Under the pieces are notes generated by a model, which was not told the origin of the DNA, ran no database searches, and saw only the letters and a list, made by a program, of their open reading frames with translations. Made by a program: the position numbers and the translations under genes. Positions 14,251 to 21,422 of a stretch of DNA of 64,000 nucleotides are shown here, piece after piece; within the stretch, counting starts at the first letter, position 1; every line of letters begins with the position of its first letter. The DNA comes from an uncultured Bacteroides sp. GTDB taxonomy: Bacteria; Bacteroidota; Bacteroidia; Bacteroidales; Bacteroidaceae. The DNA is taken from the NCBI GenBank assembly GCA_902388495.1, contig CABMPP010000007.1:144538-208537 (forward strand). Reading direction: 5' to 3'.

Positions 14251-14805
14251 TTACATGATTACCGCGAGGAAGCGTACCGTCTTTCCATCCAGCGCCTTCA
14301 TGCCGTGGGGCAGTTTAGAGTTGAAGTACAGGCTGTCTCCTTCGTTTAAGATAAGTTCTTTGCCGTCGATGCTCACCATCATGCGGCCTTCCAGTACGAG
14401 GTTGAATTCTTGTCCGGCGTGGCTGTTGTAGTGTATCGATTCATCGTCGGGTTTCGGTTCTACGGTGACGATGAACGGGTCAGCGGTGCGGTTGATGAAG
14501 CCGGCGGCCAGTGACTGGTACTTGTAGGCTTTGGTACGCTCGATGCTAGTACCTTTTCCGGCGCGGGTCAGGAAGTAGGTGCTCATTTTGGGCTCCTGGC
14601 CGAACATTAATGCGTCCAGCGCGATGCCGTAGTGGCGGGCAATTTTTTGCAGCATGCTGACGGAGATATCGAATTCTCCGGTTTCGGCAAGGCGATATTC
14701 TTCAGCAGAAAGGTCGCAGTCGCGGGCAATGTCTTCGGCGGTGAGCTCAAGGACTTCGCGCAGGCCGCGGAGGCGTTCGGCTATTTGTCTGATTTGGTCT
14801 TCCAT
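14251..14805 (-). CDS. XRE-family regulator with cupin domain
   Basis: 184 aa. An N-terminal helix-turn-helix (about 8-62, LRGLREVLELTAEDIARDCD then EEYRLAETGEFDIS) is followed by a C-terminal cupin_2 barrel (about 105-182, HSHAGQEFNLVLEGRM, LPHGMKAL) that would bind a small effector. Such proteins usually regulate neighbouring metabolic genes. Here the acyl-CoA synthetase follows at once (3- or 12-base gap) and proC precedes by 36 bases. Confidence 0.9.
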   Translation of the reverse strand: MEDQIRQIAERLRGLREVLELTAEDIARDCDLSAEEYRLAETGEFDISVSMLQKIARHYGIALDALMFGQEPKMSTYFLTRAGKGTSIERTKAYKYQSLAAGFINRTADPFIVTVEPKPDDESIHYNSHAGQEFNLVLEGRMMVSIDGKELILNEGDSLYFNSKLPHGMKALDGKTVRFLAVIM

Positions 14806-14841
14806 TTGGTTGATGAATTAGTTATTTGTATTCTGTTTGCT

Positions 14842-15615
14842 TTAAATGCTCTTTTTGATGGCATTGATCACGGCAGAGGAGAATCCCTCGTGTTCCAGTT
14901 CATTGATGCCTTTGATGGTGATGCCACCGGGGGTACATACTTTGTCGATCTCCACGCTGGGGTGGGTATCGTTGTTTAGTATCAGTTCGGCGGCGCCGCG
15001 TACCGTTTGGGCTACCATGCGCATGCCGTCTGCAGGGCGGATGCCCAGTTCGATGCCGGCTTGCATGGCGGCCTGGATGTACTTCAGCACGTAGGCGATG
15101 CCACAAGAGGCCATGGAAGTGGCGGCGGCAAACTTCTCTTCGGGGATGAGCATAGCAAGGCCCATTTGGTTGAAGATGTCGAGCATCAGTTGTTCCTGCT
15201 CCTTCGTGGCGTTCCGGCTGGCGATGAGGGTCATGCTTTCCAGTTCGCTGATGGCGGTGTTGGGGATGATGCGGAACATGGTCATTTCCTTGTCGGCCAC
15301 GTAGTGTGCCAGTTCTTCAAAGGGAATGCCGGCGGCCACGGAGATGAGTATCTGCTTGCTTTTCAGTTTCAGTTCGCTCACTACGGGTTTCATTAGCCAG
15401 GGTTTCACGGCCAGGATGATGAAGTCGGCGCCGGTCACGGCCTCCTGATTGTCATGCGTAGTTTGCATGGCGGGGAATTCGGCCTTCAGGGCATCCAGTT
15501 TGCCTTGCGAGGGGTTCGATACGATGATGTCGGCGGCGGGGATGATAGTCCCTTTTGCCAGTCCGCGGGCGATGGAGCCGCCCATGTTTCCTGCTCCGAT
15601 AATTGCTGTTCTCAT
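14842..15615 (-). CDS. proC: Pyrroline-5-carboxylate reductase
   Basis: 257 aa. A Rossmann domain with NAD(P) motif GAGNMGGSIARGL at 7-19 and AVKPWLMKPVV at about 73-83, then the all-helical dimerisation domain carrying the family signature (TPGGITIKGINELE, about 229-242). It reduces pyrroline-5-carboxylate to proline with NAD(P)H. Slightly shorter than the usual 265-275 aa but with all motifs. It is separated from argD by a strong terminator and has its own -7 box, yet the pairing of proline and arginine genes is metabolically sensible since both start from glutamate. Confidence 0.95.
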   Translation of the reverse strand: MRTAIIGAGNMGGSIARGLAKGTIIPAADIIVSNPSQGKLDALKAEFPAMQTTHDNQEAVTGADFIILAVKPWLMKPVVSELKLKSKQILISVAAGIPFEELAHYVADKEMTMFRIIPNTAISELESMTLIASRNATKEQEQLMLDIFNQMGLAMLIPEEKFAAATSMASCGIAYVLKYIQAAMQAGIELGIRPADGMRMVAQTVRGAAELILNNDTHPSVEIDKVCTPGGITIKGINELEHEGFSSAVINAIKKSI

Positions 15616-15646
15616 ATCTTCTATATGTTAAAAAGTAATCTGTGGA

Positions 15647-15654
15647 CAAAGGTA
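15647..15654 (-). promoter_or_regulatory. -7 promoter box of proC
   Basis: Minus-strand TAccTTTG (complement of 15647-15654), 32 bases before the proC ATG. No clear -33 at the proper distance. It supports a proC-XRE-ligase transcript independent of the arginine operon. Confidence 0.5.
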
Positions 15655-15668
15655 GATAAATTTTCTAC

Positions 15669-15709
15669 AAAAAACGACCGAAAGAGAGGGATTGTCTTTA
15701 CGGTCGTTT
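15669..15709 (-). terminator. Terminator of the arginine operon after argD
   Basis: 9-bp stem (15672-15680 with 15701-15709) extended by AAAGA/TCTTT. On the minus strand it is followed by a run of T (complement of 15669-15674). It lies 29 bases after the argD stop. Confidence 0.85.
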
Positions 15710-15737
15710 CTTTTGTTGGCTGATTATCTGTCAAATA

Positions 15738-16859
15738 TCAAATAACTTTCTGAAATCGTTCGAGGAATTCATCTGCTTCCTCCATGCTGAGGCAAAGCGG
15801 CGGCAGTAACCGGATCACGTTCGTGCCGCTGACACCGGTAAATACATGCTGCTCTTTCAGCAACTTCAGGCGTAGTTCTTTGATGGGCTCTTCGAATTCC
15901 ATGCCAATCATCAGGCCGCGTCCGCGGACTTCCTTGATTTGGGAGAATTTTTTCAGTTCTGTCAGCAGATGTTCACCCACTTTGGCAGCGTTGTCTATTA
16001 GGTTTTCCTGTTCTATCACGTCCAGCACGGCCAGCGCGGCGCTACATGCCAGGTGATTTCCGCCGAAAGTGGTTCCCAACTGGCCGTATACGGCGGTGAA
16101 CATCGGGCTGATAAGTACGCCTCCCATCGGGAAGCCATTGCCGATGCCTTTGGCTACGGTGATTATATCGGCCTGGATGCCGTTGTGCTGATGGGCGAAG
16201 AAGCGCCCGCTACGGGCGTAGCCGCTTTGGATTTCGTCCAGTATCAATACAGTGTTGTGGGCGGTACAGGTTTCGCGCAGGGCGTGCATGAACTCGTCCG
16301 TCGGCAACTGTATGCCGCCTACGCCCTGGATGCCTTCGATAATCACGGCGCAGACATCGCCTTTGGTCAATTCGGCCTTCATAGCTTCGATATCATTCAG
16401 CGGGAGGTACGTTACGTGTCCGCAGTTGTTGATGGGGGCAATGATTTTAGGATTGTTGGTTACTTCTACAGCAAGCGAAGTACGGCCGTGAAAGGCTTTG
16501 GAGAAAGATACCACGCGGGTGCGTCCGTTGTAGAAAGATGCCAGTTTCAGGGCATTTTCGTTGGCTTCGGCGCCACTGTTGATAAGGAACAGGGAGTAGT
16601 CGTCGTAACCGCAGACTTTTCCCAGTCGTGCGGCCACTTGCTGTTGCAACTTATTAATGACAGAGTTGGAATAAAATCCCAGCGTCGCTACTTGTTTGCT
16701 TATCATCTCCACGTAGTGCGGATGTGCATGTCCGATAGAAATGACAGCATGGCCGCCGTAGAGGTCGAGGTACTCCGTACCGTTTTCGTCCCATACGTGG
16801 CAGCCTTTTCCTTTGACAATGTTGATGTCAAAGAGGGGATATACGTCGAATAATTTCAT
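15738..16859 (-). CDS. argD: Acylornithine aminotransferase
   Basis: 373 aa, class III PLP aminotransferase. Visible: the gly-rich PLP phosphate site NSGAEANENALKLA (about 100-113), the Asp of LDEIQSGYARSGRFFA that contacts the pyridine nitrogen, and the Schiff-base Lys in TVAKGIGNGFPMGG. It converts N-acylglutamate semialdehyde to N-acylornithine. In Bacteroides the arginine pathway is known to run on N-succinyl intermediates (a succinylornithine transcarbamylase), so the natural substrate may be succinylated. The ATG overlaps the stop of the upstream 31-aa gene by four bases (ATGA), indicating coupled translation. Confidence 0.94.
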   Translation of the reverse strand: MKLFDVYPLFDINIVKGKGCHVWDENGTEYLDLYGGHAVISIGHAHPHYVEMISKQVATLGFYSNSVINKLQQQVAARLGKVCGYDDYSLFLINSGAEANENALKLASFYNGRTRVVSFSKAFHGRTSLAVEVTNNPKIIAPINNCGHVTYLPLNDIEAMKAELTKGDVCAVIIEGIQGVGGIQLPTDEFMHALRETCTAHNTVLILDEIQSGYARSGRFFAHQHNGIQADIITVAKGIGNGFPMGGVLISPMFTAVYGQLGTTFGGNHLACSAALAVLDVIEQENLIDNAAKVGEHLLTELKKFSQIKEVRGRGLMIGMEFEEPIKELRLKLLKEQHVFTGVSGTNVIRLLPPLCLSMEEADEFLERFQKVI

Positions 16860-16951
16860 AATACAAATTTTGATACAATGTAAATCGCTGCTCCGATAGC
16901 AGCGCCTACGAATGTTGCTTTGAGGAAAACCTCTTTATTAAATTTTGCCAT
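16856..16951 (-). CDS. 31-residue single-pass membrane peptide between argC and argD
   Basis: MAKFNKEVFLKATFVGA followed by AIGAAIYIVSKFVL: a basic N-terminus and one hydrophobic helix (about 11-31). It starts 5 bases after argC and its TGA overlaps the argD ATG (ATGA), so its place in the operon looks maintained by coupling. Below the usual annotation cutoff. It could be a genuine small membrane protein or a leader that helps translate argD. I know of no named family. Confidence 0.6.
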   Translation of the reverse strand: MAKFNKEVFLKATFVGAAIGAAIYIVSKFVL

Positions 16952-16956
16952 ATCTT

Positions 16957-17925
16957 TTAAAAGGCACTGGGTTTCAACCGTAATCCTACGGTTTCTTCCA
17001 GATTGAACATCAGGTTCATGTTGTGTACAGCCTGGCCGCTGGCACCTTTCAGCAAGTTGTCTATGCAGGAAATGATGAGCAGCTTGTCGCCATGCTTCTC
17101 CAGATGGATGAGGCATTTATTGGTGTTCACCACCTGCTTCAGGTCGATGTTCTTGTCTACGATATGGGTAAAGGAATCTTTGGCATAATACTCCTGGTAC
17201 ATGCGGATGATTTCTTCCAGCGCCACTTTCGTCTTCACTACGATGGTGGCGAAGATGCCTCGTGGAAAGTCGCCGCGGTAGGGGATGAAATCAATCTCCG
17301 AGTCGAAGCTGTTCTGCAACTGGCGGAGCGATTGCTTGATTTCGGGCACGTGCTGGTGCTCGAAAGCTTTGTAGACGCTCATGTTGTTGTTGCGCCAGCT
17401 GAAGTGGCTTGTTGCGCCGGGTTTTACGCCTGCGCCTGTGCTACCGGTGATGGCATTCACCATGACGTCTTCGTTCAGCATCAGGTGCTTGGCAAGCGGG
17501 AGCAGGCCCAACTGGATACAAGTGGCAAAACAGCCCGGATTGGCAACATGCTTCGCCTTGCAGGTGGCGCGGCGGTTCAGTTCCGGCAAGCCGTAGATGA
17601 AGTCGTGCTCGGGAGAAGCGATGCGGTAGTCCATAGAGAGGTCGATGATGCGCAATTCTTCGGGTACGTTGTGGCTGTCCAGAAACTTCTTCGTGTCGCC
17701 GTGAGCGGTGCAGAAGAAGAGCACGTCGATCTCGTCCAGCGGAAGCTGGTCGGTGAATACTAAATCCGTTTCGCCGTACAGTCCTTCGTGTACGTCGGTA
17801 ATTTTGTTGCCGGCGTTGCTTGAGCTGTTGATGAAGACGATTTCCGCTTCCGGATGGTTGAGCAGCAAGCGTATCAGTTCGCCTGCCGTGTATCCGGCTC
17901 CGCCGATGATTCCTACTTTAATCAT
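16957..17925 (-). CDS. argC: N-acyl-gamma-glutamyl-phosphate reductase
   Basis: 322 aa. NADP-binding start IGGAGYTAGELIRLLLNHP (8-26), catalytic Cys in NPGCFATCIQLG (about 129), and GSTGAGVKPG later. It reduces the acylated glutamyl phosphate to the semialdehyde. Third enzyme gene of the operon after argG (37-base gap), feeding ArgD. As in other Bacteroides the acyl group may be succinyl rather than acetyl; this cannot be told from the sequence. Confidence 0.95.
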   Translation of the reverse strand: MIKVGIIGGAGYTAGELIRLLLNHPEAEIVFINSSSNAGNKITDVHEGLYGETDLVFTDQLPLDEIDVLFFCTAHGDTKKFLDSHNVPEELRIIDLSMDYRIASPEHDFIYGLPELNRRATCKAKHVANPGCFATCIQLGLLPLAKHLMLNEDVMVNAITGSTGAGVKPGATSHFSWRNNNMSVYKAFEHQHVPEIKQSLRQLQNSFDSEIDFIPYRGDFPRGIFATIVVKTKVALEEIIRMYQEYYAKDSFTHIVDKNIDLKQVVNTNKCLIHLEKHGDKLLIISCIDNLLKGASGQAVHNMNLMFNLEETVGLRLKPSAF

Positions 17926-17962
17926 TTTGATAATATCTATTGTTTTGTATTTCGCTTATTGG

Positions 17963-19168
17963 TTAAATCTTTTCGTCTTTATGATTTGCATAATAGGCGC
18001 GCAGTGGAGTAGAGGTGACCTTGATAAAGCCTTTGGCATCTTCTGCTGTCCACCCCTTCTGCATTTCGCCGTATTCGCCGAGTTTGTTCTTCACGAGGTC
18101 GTCTTCGCTTTCCACACCTACGGTAGAGAAGCCGAGCGGGCGAAGTTCGAGGATGGCCGTACCGTTTACGTTGCGCTGGCTTTCGGTCAGCATGGCCTCG
18201 ATGTCACGCATCACCGGTTCCAGGTACTGGCTTTCGTGCAGGAACATTCCGTACCAGTTGGCTACCTGGTCTTTCCAATACTGTTGCCACTTGCTCAGCG
18301 TATATTTTTCGAGGAAGCGGTGTGCGCCGATAATCAGCATCGGAGCGGCAGCCTCAAAGCCTACGCGGCCTTTGATACCGATAATCGTGTCGCCTACGTG
18401 CATGTCGCGGCCGATACCGTATGCGGCGCCAATCTCTTCTACCTTCTGAATGGCCTTGATAGGATCGTCGAACTTCTCGTCGTTCACAGCTTTCAGTTCA
18501 CCCTTTTCGAAAGTGAGGCGCAACTGTTCGCTGCCTTCTTTCTCGCAATGCTTCAGGTAAGCGCTTTCGGGCAAGCCCTGTGCAGAGTCCAGAATCTCAC
18601 CGCCGCAGATGCTGGTACCCCACAGACCTACGTTATAGGAATATTTCAGTTTGGCAAAGTCGGCGGCAAAGCCATGCTTGTTCAAATAGTCTATTTCTTC
18701 CTGACGGCTCAGTGCCATGTCGCGTGTCAAGGTGATGATTTCCACACCCGGAGCCATCACAAGGAACGTCATGTCAAAACGAATCTGGTCGTTGCCGGCA
18801 CCGGTCGAACCGTGTGCGATGGCATCTGCTCCGATTTCGTTGGCATAGCGCGCAATGGCCAGTGCCTGGAAGATACGTTCGGAGCTTACCGAGATGGGAT
18901 AGGTGCCGTTGCGCAGCACGTTGCCGAATACCATGTATTTCAGGCTCTTTTCATAATATTCCTGTGTCACGTCGATGGTAACGTACTTCGTAGCCCCCAA
19001 CTTATAGGCATTTTCTTCGTTGGTTTTCAGCTGTTCGGGGCTGAAACCGCCGGTGTTGGCACAGGCAGCATATACTTCATATCCTTTTTCCTTGGCAAGA
19101 TACATCACTGTGAATGAGGTGTCCAGACCGCCGCTGAATGCGACTACTACTTTTTTCTTCTTTTCCAT
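17963..19168 (-). CDS. argG: Argininosuccinate synthase
   Basis: 401 aa from the chosen start MEKKKKVVVAFSGG. The open frame extends 11 codons upstream (to 19201), but that would overlap the GNAT gene, and the pyrophosphatase motif AFSGGLDTS normally lies within the first 20 residues. Further motifs: STGAGNDQIRFD and the aspartate/citrulline-binding region GRDMHVGDTIIGIKGR. It joins citrulline and aspartate using ATP to give argininosuccinate, the substrate of ArgH at 599-1939. Confidence 0.95.
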   Translation of the reverse strand: MEKKKKVVVAFSGGLDTSFTVMYLAKEKGYEVYAACANTGGFSPEQLKTNEENAYKLGATKYVTIDVTQEYYEKSLKYMVFGNVLRNGTYPISVSSERIFQALAIARYANEIGADAIAHGSTGAGNDQIRFDMTFLVMAPGVEIITLTRDMALSRQEEIDYLNKHGFAADFAKLKYSYNVGLWGTSICGGEILDSAQGLPESAYLKHCEKEGSEQLRLTFEKGELKAVNDEKFDDPIKAIQKVEEIGAAYGIGRDMHVGDTIIGIKGRVGFEAAAPMLIIGAHRFLEKYTLSKWQQYWKDQVANWYGMFLHESQYLEPVMRDIEAMLTESQRNVNGTAILELRPLGFSTVGVESEDDLVKNKLGEYGEMQKGWTAEDAKGFIKVTSTPLRAYYANHKDEKI

Positions 19169-19181
19169 ATCCTTGTGGTTT

Positions 19182-19739
19182 TTAGATTTTATCTTCTTCA
19201 TGTAATTTCGGATCGTAGAGCATTGCTGTGCAGATGCAGAACTTCCGGTTTTTGGCTACCAGTATATCGTGGTTGATGCAGCCTTCGCAACCTTTCCAGA
19301 ACGATTCGTCGTCGGTCAACTCGTTGAAGGTGACGGGGACGTATCCCAGTTCGGTATTCATCTTCATTACAGCGGCTCCGCTCGTCAGACTGAAAACCTT
19401 GGCATTGGGCCATCGCAATCGTGCCAGGCGGAAAGAGGCGGTTTTGATCCGTTTGGCCAGTCCCAGCCCGCGATAATCGGGATGTACTATCAAACCCGAC
19501 GTTGCCACGTATTGTTTGTTACCCCAGCTCTCTATGTAGGTGAAGCCGGCAAATTCGTCTCCACACAGTGCAATGATGGCCTTTCCTTCTCTCATTTTAG
19601 TAGCTACATATTCGTGCGTGCGTTCTGCGATGCCCGTTCCGCGTACCTTGGCAGCTTCCCGGATGGTATCCAAAATCTTGTCCACGTAAACTTCATGTGA
19701 GGCGTCAGCCACCATCACATCAATTTGTTTCGAATCCAT
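19182..19739 (-). CDS. GNAT acyltransferase of the arginine operon, probable N-acylglutamate synthase
   Basis: 185 aa. The GNAT core has the acyl-CoA pyrophosphate loop VHPDYRGLGLAKRI (about 86-99) after strand TSGLIV. A Cys-rich C-terminal part (GCEGCINHD, RKFCICTAML) is unusual for GNATs and may bind metal or be structural. Position between argR and argG and the absence of an argA- or argJ-like gene in the cluster suggest it makes N-acylglutamate, the first step. I recall genetic evidence for the B. thetaiotaomicron homologue being needed for arginine synthesis. The acyl donor (acetyl- or succinyl-CoA) is open. Confidence 0.75.
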   Translation of the reverse strand: MDSKQIDVMVADASHEVYVDKILDTIREAAKVRGTGIAERTHEYVATKMREGKAIIALCGDEFAGFTYIESWGNKQYVATSGLIVHPDYRGLGLAKRIKTASFRLARLRWPNAKVFSLTSGAAVMKMNTELGYVPVTFNELTDDESFWKGCEGCINHDILVAKNRKFCICTAMLYDPKLHEEDKI

Positions 19740-19766
19740 TTCTTTCTTTAATTAATATTTCTTCAT

Positions 19767-20240
19767 TTACTTTACATTCGGAATGATTTGTGACAGAAAG
19801 CTACGCACTTCATCGTGTGATGCGGCCTCGTGCACTACCAGCATGATGGTGTCGTCTCCGGCAATGGTGCCCAGGATGGCGGGACATTCGCGGTTGTCGA
19901 TGTCGTAGGCCATGCTGCTGGCATATCCGGGGCGTGTACGGATCACGGCGATATTGCCCGAGAACTGAAGTGAAACAAATCCGCTGTTCATCAACATTTC
20001 GCTGGCGCTTTGGTCATTGGAGCGTTTGTACATAATGTTGTTGGGTAATACATATACATATTTCCCGTTCATGTTTGCTGCTTTTGCTACTTTCAGTTGT
20101 TTCAAGTCGCGTGACAAGGTGGCTTGCGTCAGTTCAAAGCCCTCCTTTCCCAAAGCTTGCAGCAGTTCCTCCTGAGAACTGATGTCTTTGCTTGAGATAA
20201 TCATCTTGATGGCATCTAACCGATTGGCTTTTTTCTTCAT
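19767..20240 (-). CDS. argR: Arginine repressor
   Basis: 157 aa. An N-terminal winged helix-turn-helix (about 1-70; QEELLQALGKEGFELTQATL then SRDLKQLKVAKA) and a C-terminal hexamerisation/arginine-binding domain (ILGTIAGDDTIMLVV with the Gly-Asp-Asp loop). It is first gene of the operon, 27 bases before the GNAT, so it should control its own transcription together with the biosynthetic genes. ArgR represses arginine synthesis when arginine is bound. Confidence 0.96.
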   Translation of the reverse strand: MKKKANRLDAIKMIISSKDISSQEELLQALGKEGFELTQATLSRDLKQLKVAKAANMNGKYVYVLPNNIMYKRSNDQSASEMLMNSGFVSLQFSGNIAVIRTRPGYASSMAYDIDNRECPAILGTIAGDDTIMLVVHEAASHDEVRSFLSQIIPNVK

Positions 20241-20269
20241 GTTTCTGTATAATTATTCTAAGAATGGCG

Positions 20270-20277
20270 CAAAATTA
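20270..20277 (-). promoter_or_regulatory. -7 promoter box of the arginine operon
   Basis: Minus-strand TAatTTTG (complement of 20270-20277), 29 bases before the argR ATG. A TTTG lies 23 bp further upstream, slightly more than the usual 19-21 bp. No obvious Escherichia-type ARG box is seen. Confidence 0.55.
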
Positions 20278-20504
20278 CGGAATCTTTGGGATATAATATA
20301 CAAAAACGGATATTTTTTTAGTATTTTTATTCCAGTTAGAGCTTTAGAGGGTGATGATTCTGCATAAGTATGGGGAAAATAAAAGCCGGATTGTATTTTC
20401 TTTGTTTTATTCAGACATTTGCGCCTCAGTTCCTTTCGGGGTTGTTCTTCTGTAAAGATAATGCTTATTTCTATGTTTTTATTCCCTAACTCCCCCTTTT
20501 TTAC

Positions 20505-20512
20505 TATCTTTG
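20505..20512 (+). promoter_or_regulatory. -7 promoter box upstream of the palindrome array
   Basis: TAtcTTTG at 20505-20512, reading toward the HU-like gene, without a clear -33. Transcription would start near 20519, immediately before four phased palindromes, giving a leader of about 170 nt. Confidence 0.5.
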
Positions 20513-20532
20513 ACAGCGAGAACAATTCGTTA

Positions 20533-20608
20533 AACCAAGGTTTACTTTTCGATAGACCTTGGTTTACTTTTTGCCCAACCATGGTTGATTTTTCGCCCAA
20601 CCATGGTC
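20533..20608. promoter_or_regulatory. Array of four 22-bp-phased palindromes
   Basis: Hexamers CCAAGG (20535), CCTTGG (20557), CCATGG (20579) and CCATGG (20601) are exactly 22 bp apart. Each sits in an imperfect 12-bp palindrome of the form (A/G)ACC-NN-GGT(T/C). Two helical turns between centres puts all sites on one face of the DNA, as for a cooperatively bound dimeric protein. The array lies just downstream of a -7 box and between divergent argR and HU-like genes (gap 20241-20690 has no gene). The first two units could also fold as an 11-bp RNA stem. Confidence 0.65.
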
Positions 20609-20690
20609 GGGTGAAATAAAAATCTCGGTTCTTACTATTAACCTCACCGCTTTTAAATAATAAATTCGGTGGCTTATATCTTTATTTACT

Positions 20691-21287
20691 ATGAGTGTCT
20701 ATTACGATTTGTATCAGAACCCTCCACAAGACGGAGAGAAAGATGAACGCCTGCATGCGCGCGTTCTGCCTAAAGGGACGATTCCGGCAGATAAGTTCCT
20801 GGAGATTGTACACAATGCTACGGGTTTCAGCCAAGCCATTCTGGACGGTACGCTGCAAGCCATTACGGACGAACTGCAAAGCTGGCTGGCAGACGGCTGG
20901 ATTGTGGAAGTAGGCGAACTGGGACATTTCTCCCTTTCGCTGGAATGTGACCGATTGGTGCAGGATAAGAAGGAGATACGTTCTCCGTCCATTCATTTTA
21001 AAAATGTGAACTTGCGGGTGAGCAGCAAATTCCGCCGCCGCTTTGTGACGATGGAACTGGAACGGAAAGAGTCACCGTATGTCTCTCATTCTAAGCTATC
21101 GGAGGCGCAACGGTTGAAACTTTTGCAAAAACACCTGGATGAGAAAAGGTGCATTACCCGTGCGGACTATTCTGAACTGACCGGGCGGTCGAAATCGCAG
21201 TCACTGGACGATTTGAACCGTTATGTTGAGCAGGGAGTGCTGTGCAAATATGGCAGTGGAAGGACTGTGGTTTATCTGAAGCCTTGA
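20691..21287 (+). CDS. HU-like DNA-binding protein with winged-helix tail
   Basis: 198 aa. Residues 1-125 follow the Bacteroidetes HU-HIG pattern: short N-terminus (SVYYDLYQNP), strand HARVLPKGTIPADKFLEIVH, helices with QAILDGTLQAITDELQSWLADG, strand GWIVEVGELGHFSLSLE, and a DNA-binding arm around IRSPSIHFKNVNLRVSSKFR. Residues 140-198 look like a winged helix (CITRADYSELTGRSKSQSLDDLNRYVEQG). These proteins bend or coat DNA, often beside capsule or polysaccharide loci. It has a structured leader with four palindromes and precedes the pectin locus. It may regulate itself through the array. Confidence 0.82.
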   Translation: MSVYYDLYQNPPQDGEKDERLHARVLPKGTIPADKFLEIVHNATGFSQAILDGTLQAITDELQSWLADGWIVEVGELGHFSLSLECDRLVQDKKEIRSPSIHFKNVNLRVSSKFRRRFVTMELERKESPYVSHSKLSEAQRLKLLQKHLDEKRCITRADYSELTGRSKSQSLDDLNRYVEQGVLCKYGSGRTVVYLKP

Positions 21288-21303
21288 TGCTGATTGAGAT
21301 AAA

Positions 21304-21369
21304 CGGCAAAAACAATAAGAGAACCGCCAAAACAGTAAGCGGATCTTTGCCGGGAACTCCTTATTTTTG
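21304..21369 (+). promoter_or_regulatory. Promoter with candidate RhaR-type operator, esterase-GH105 operon
   Basis: -7 box TAttTTTG at 21362-21369. CAAAA starts at 21307 and again at 21328 (21-bp period, in CGGCAAAAACAATAAG and CGCCAAAACAGTAAG); the nearer copy begins exactly 34 bp before the TA of the -7 box, overlapping the -33 position. The same geometry occurs before the rhamnulokinase (40687/40708/40742) and the second susC (50069/50090/50124). This fits a class II AraC-family activator bound to direct repeats. Confidence 0.65.
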
Positions 21370-21422
21370 CATCGCTATCAAAATGGCATTTAAGTCTTAA
21401 TCAATAAAACTATTAAAAGCAC

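Noticed and set aside
16952..17116. Upstream extension of the 31-aa peptide to 86 aa
   Set aside because: The extension lies antiparallel-frame within argC and has low-complexity basic composition. The internal ATG just after argC gives a sensible small protein.
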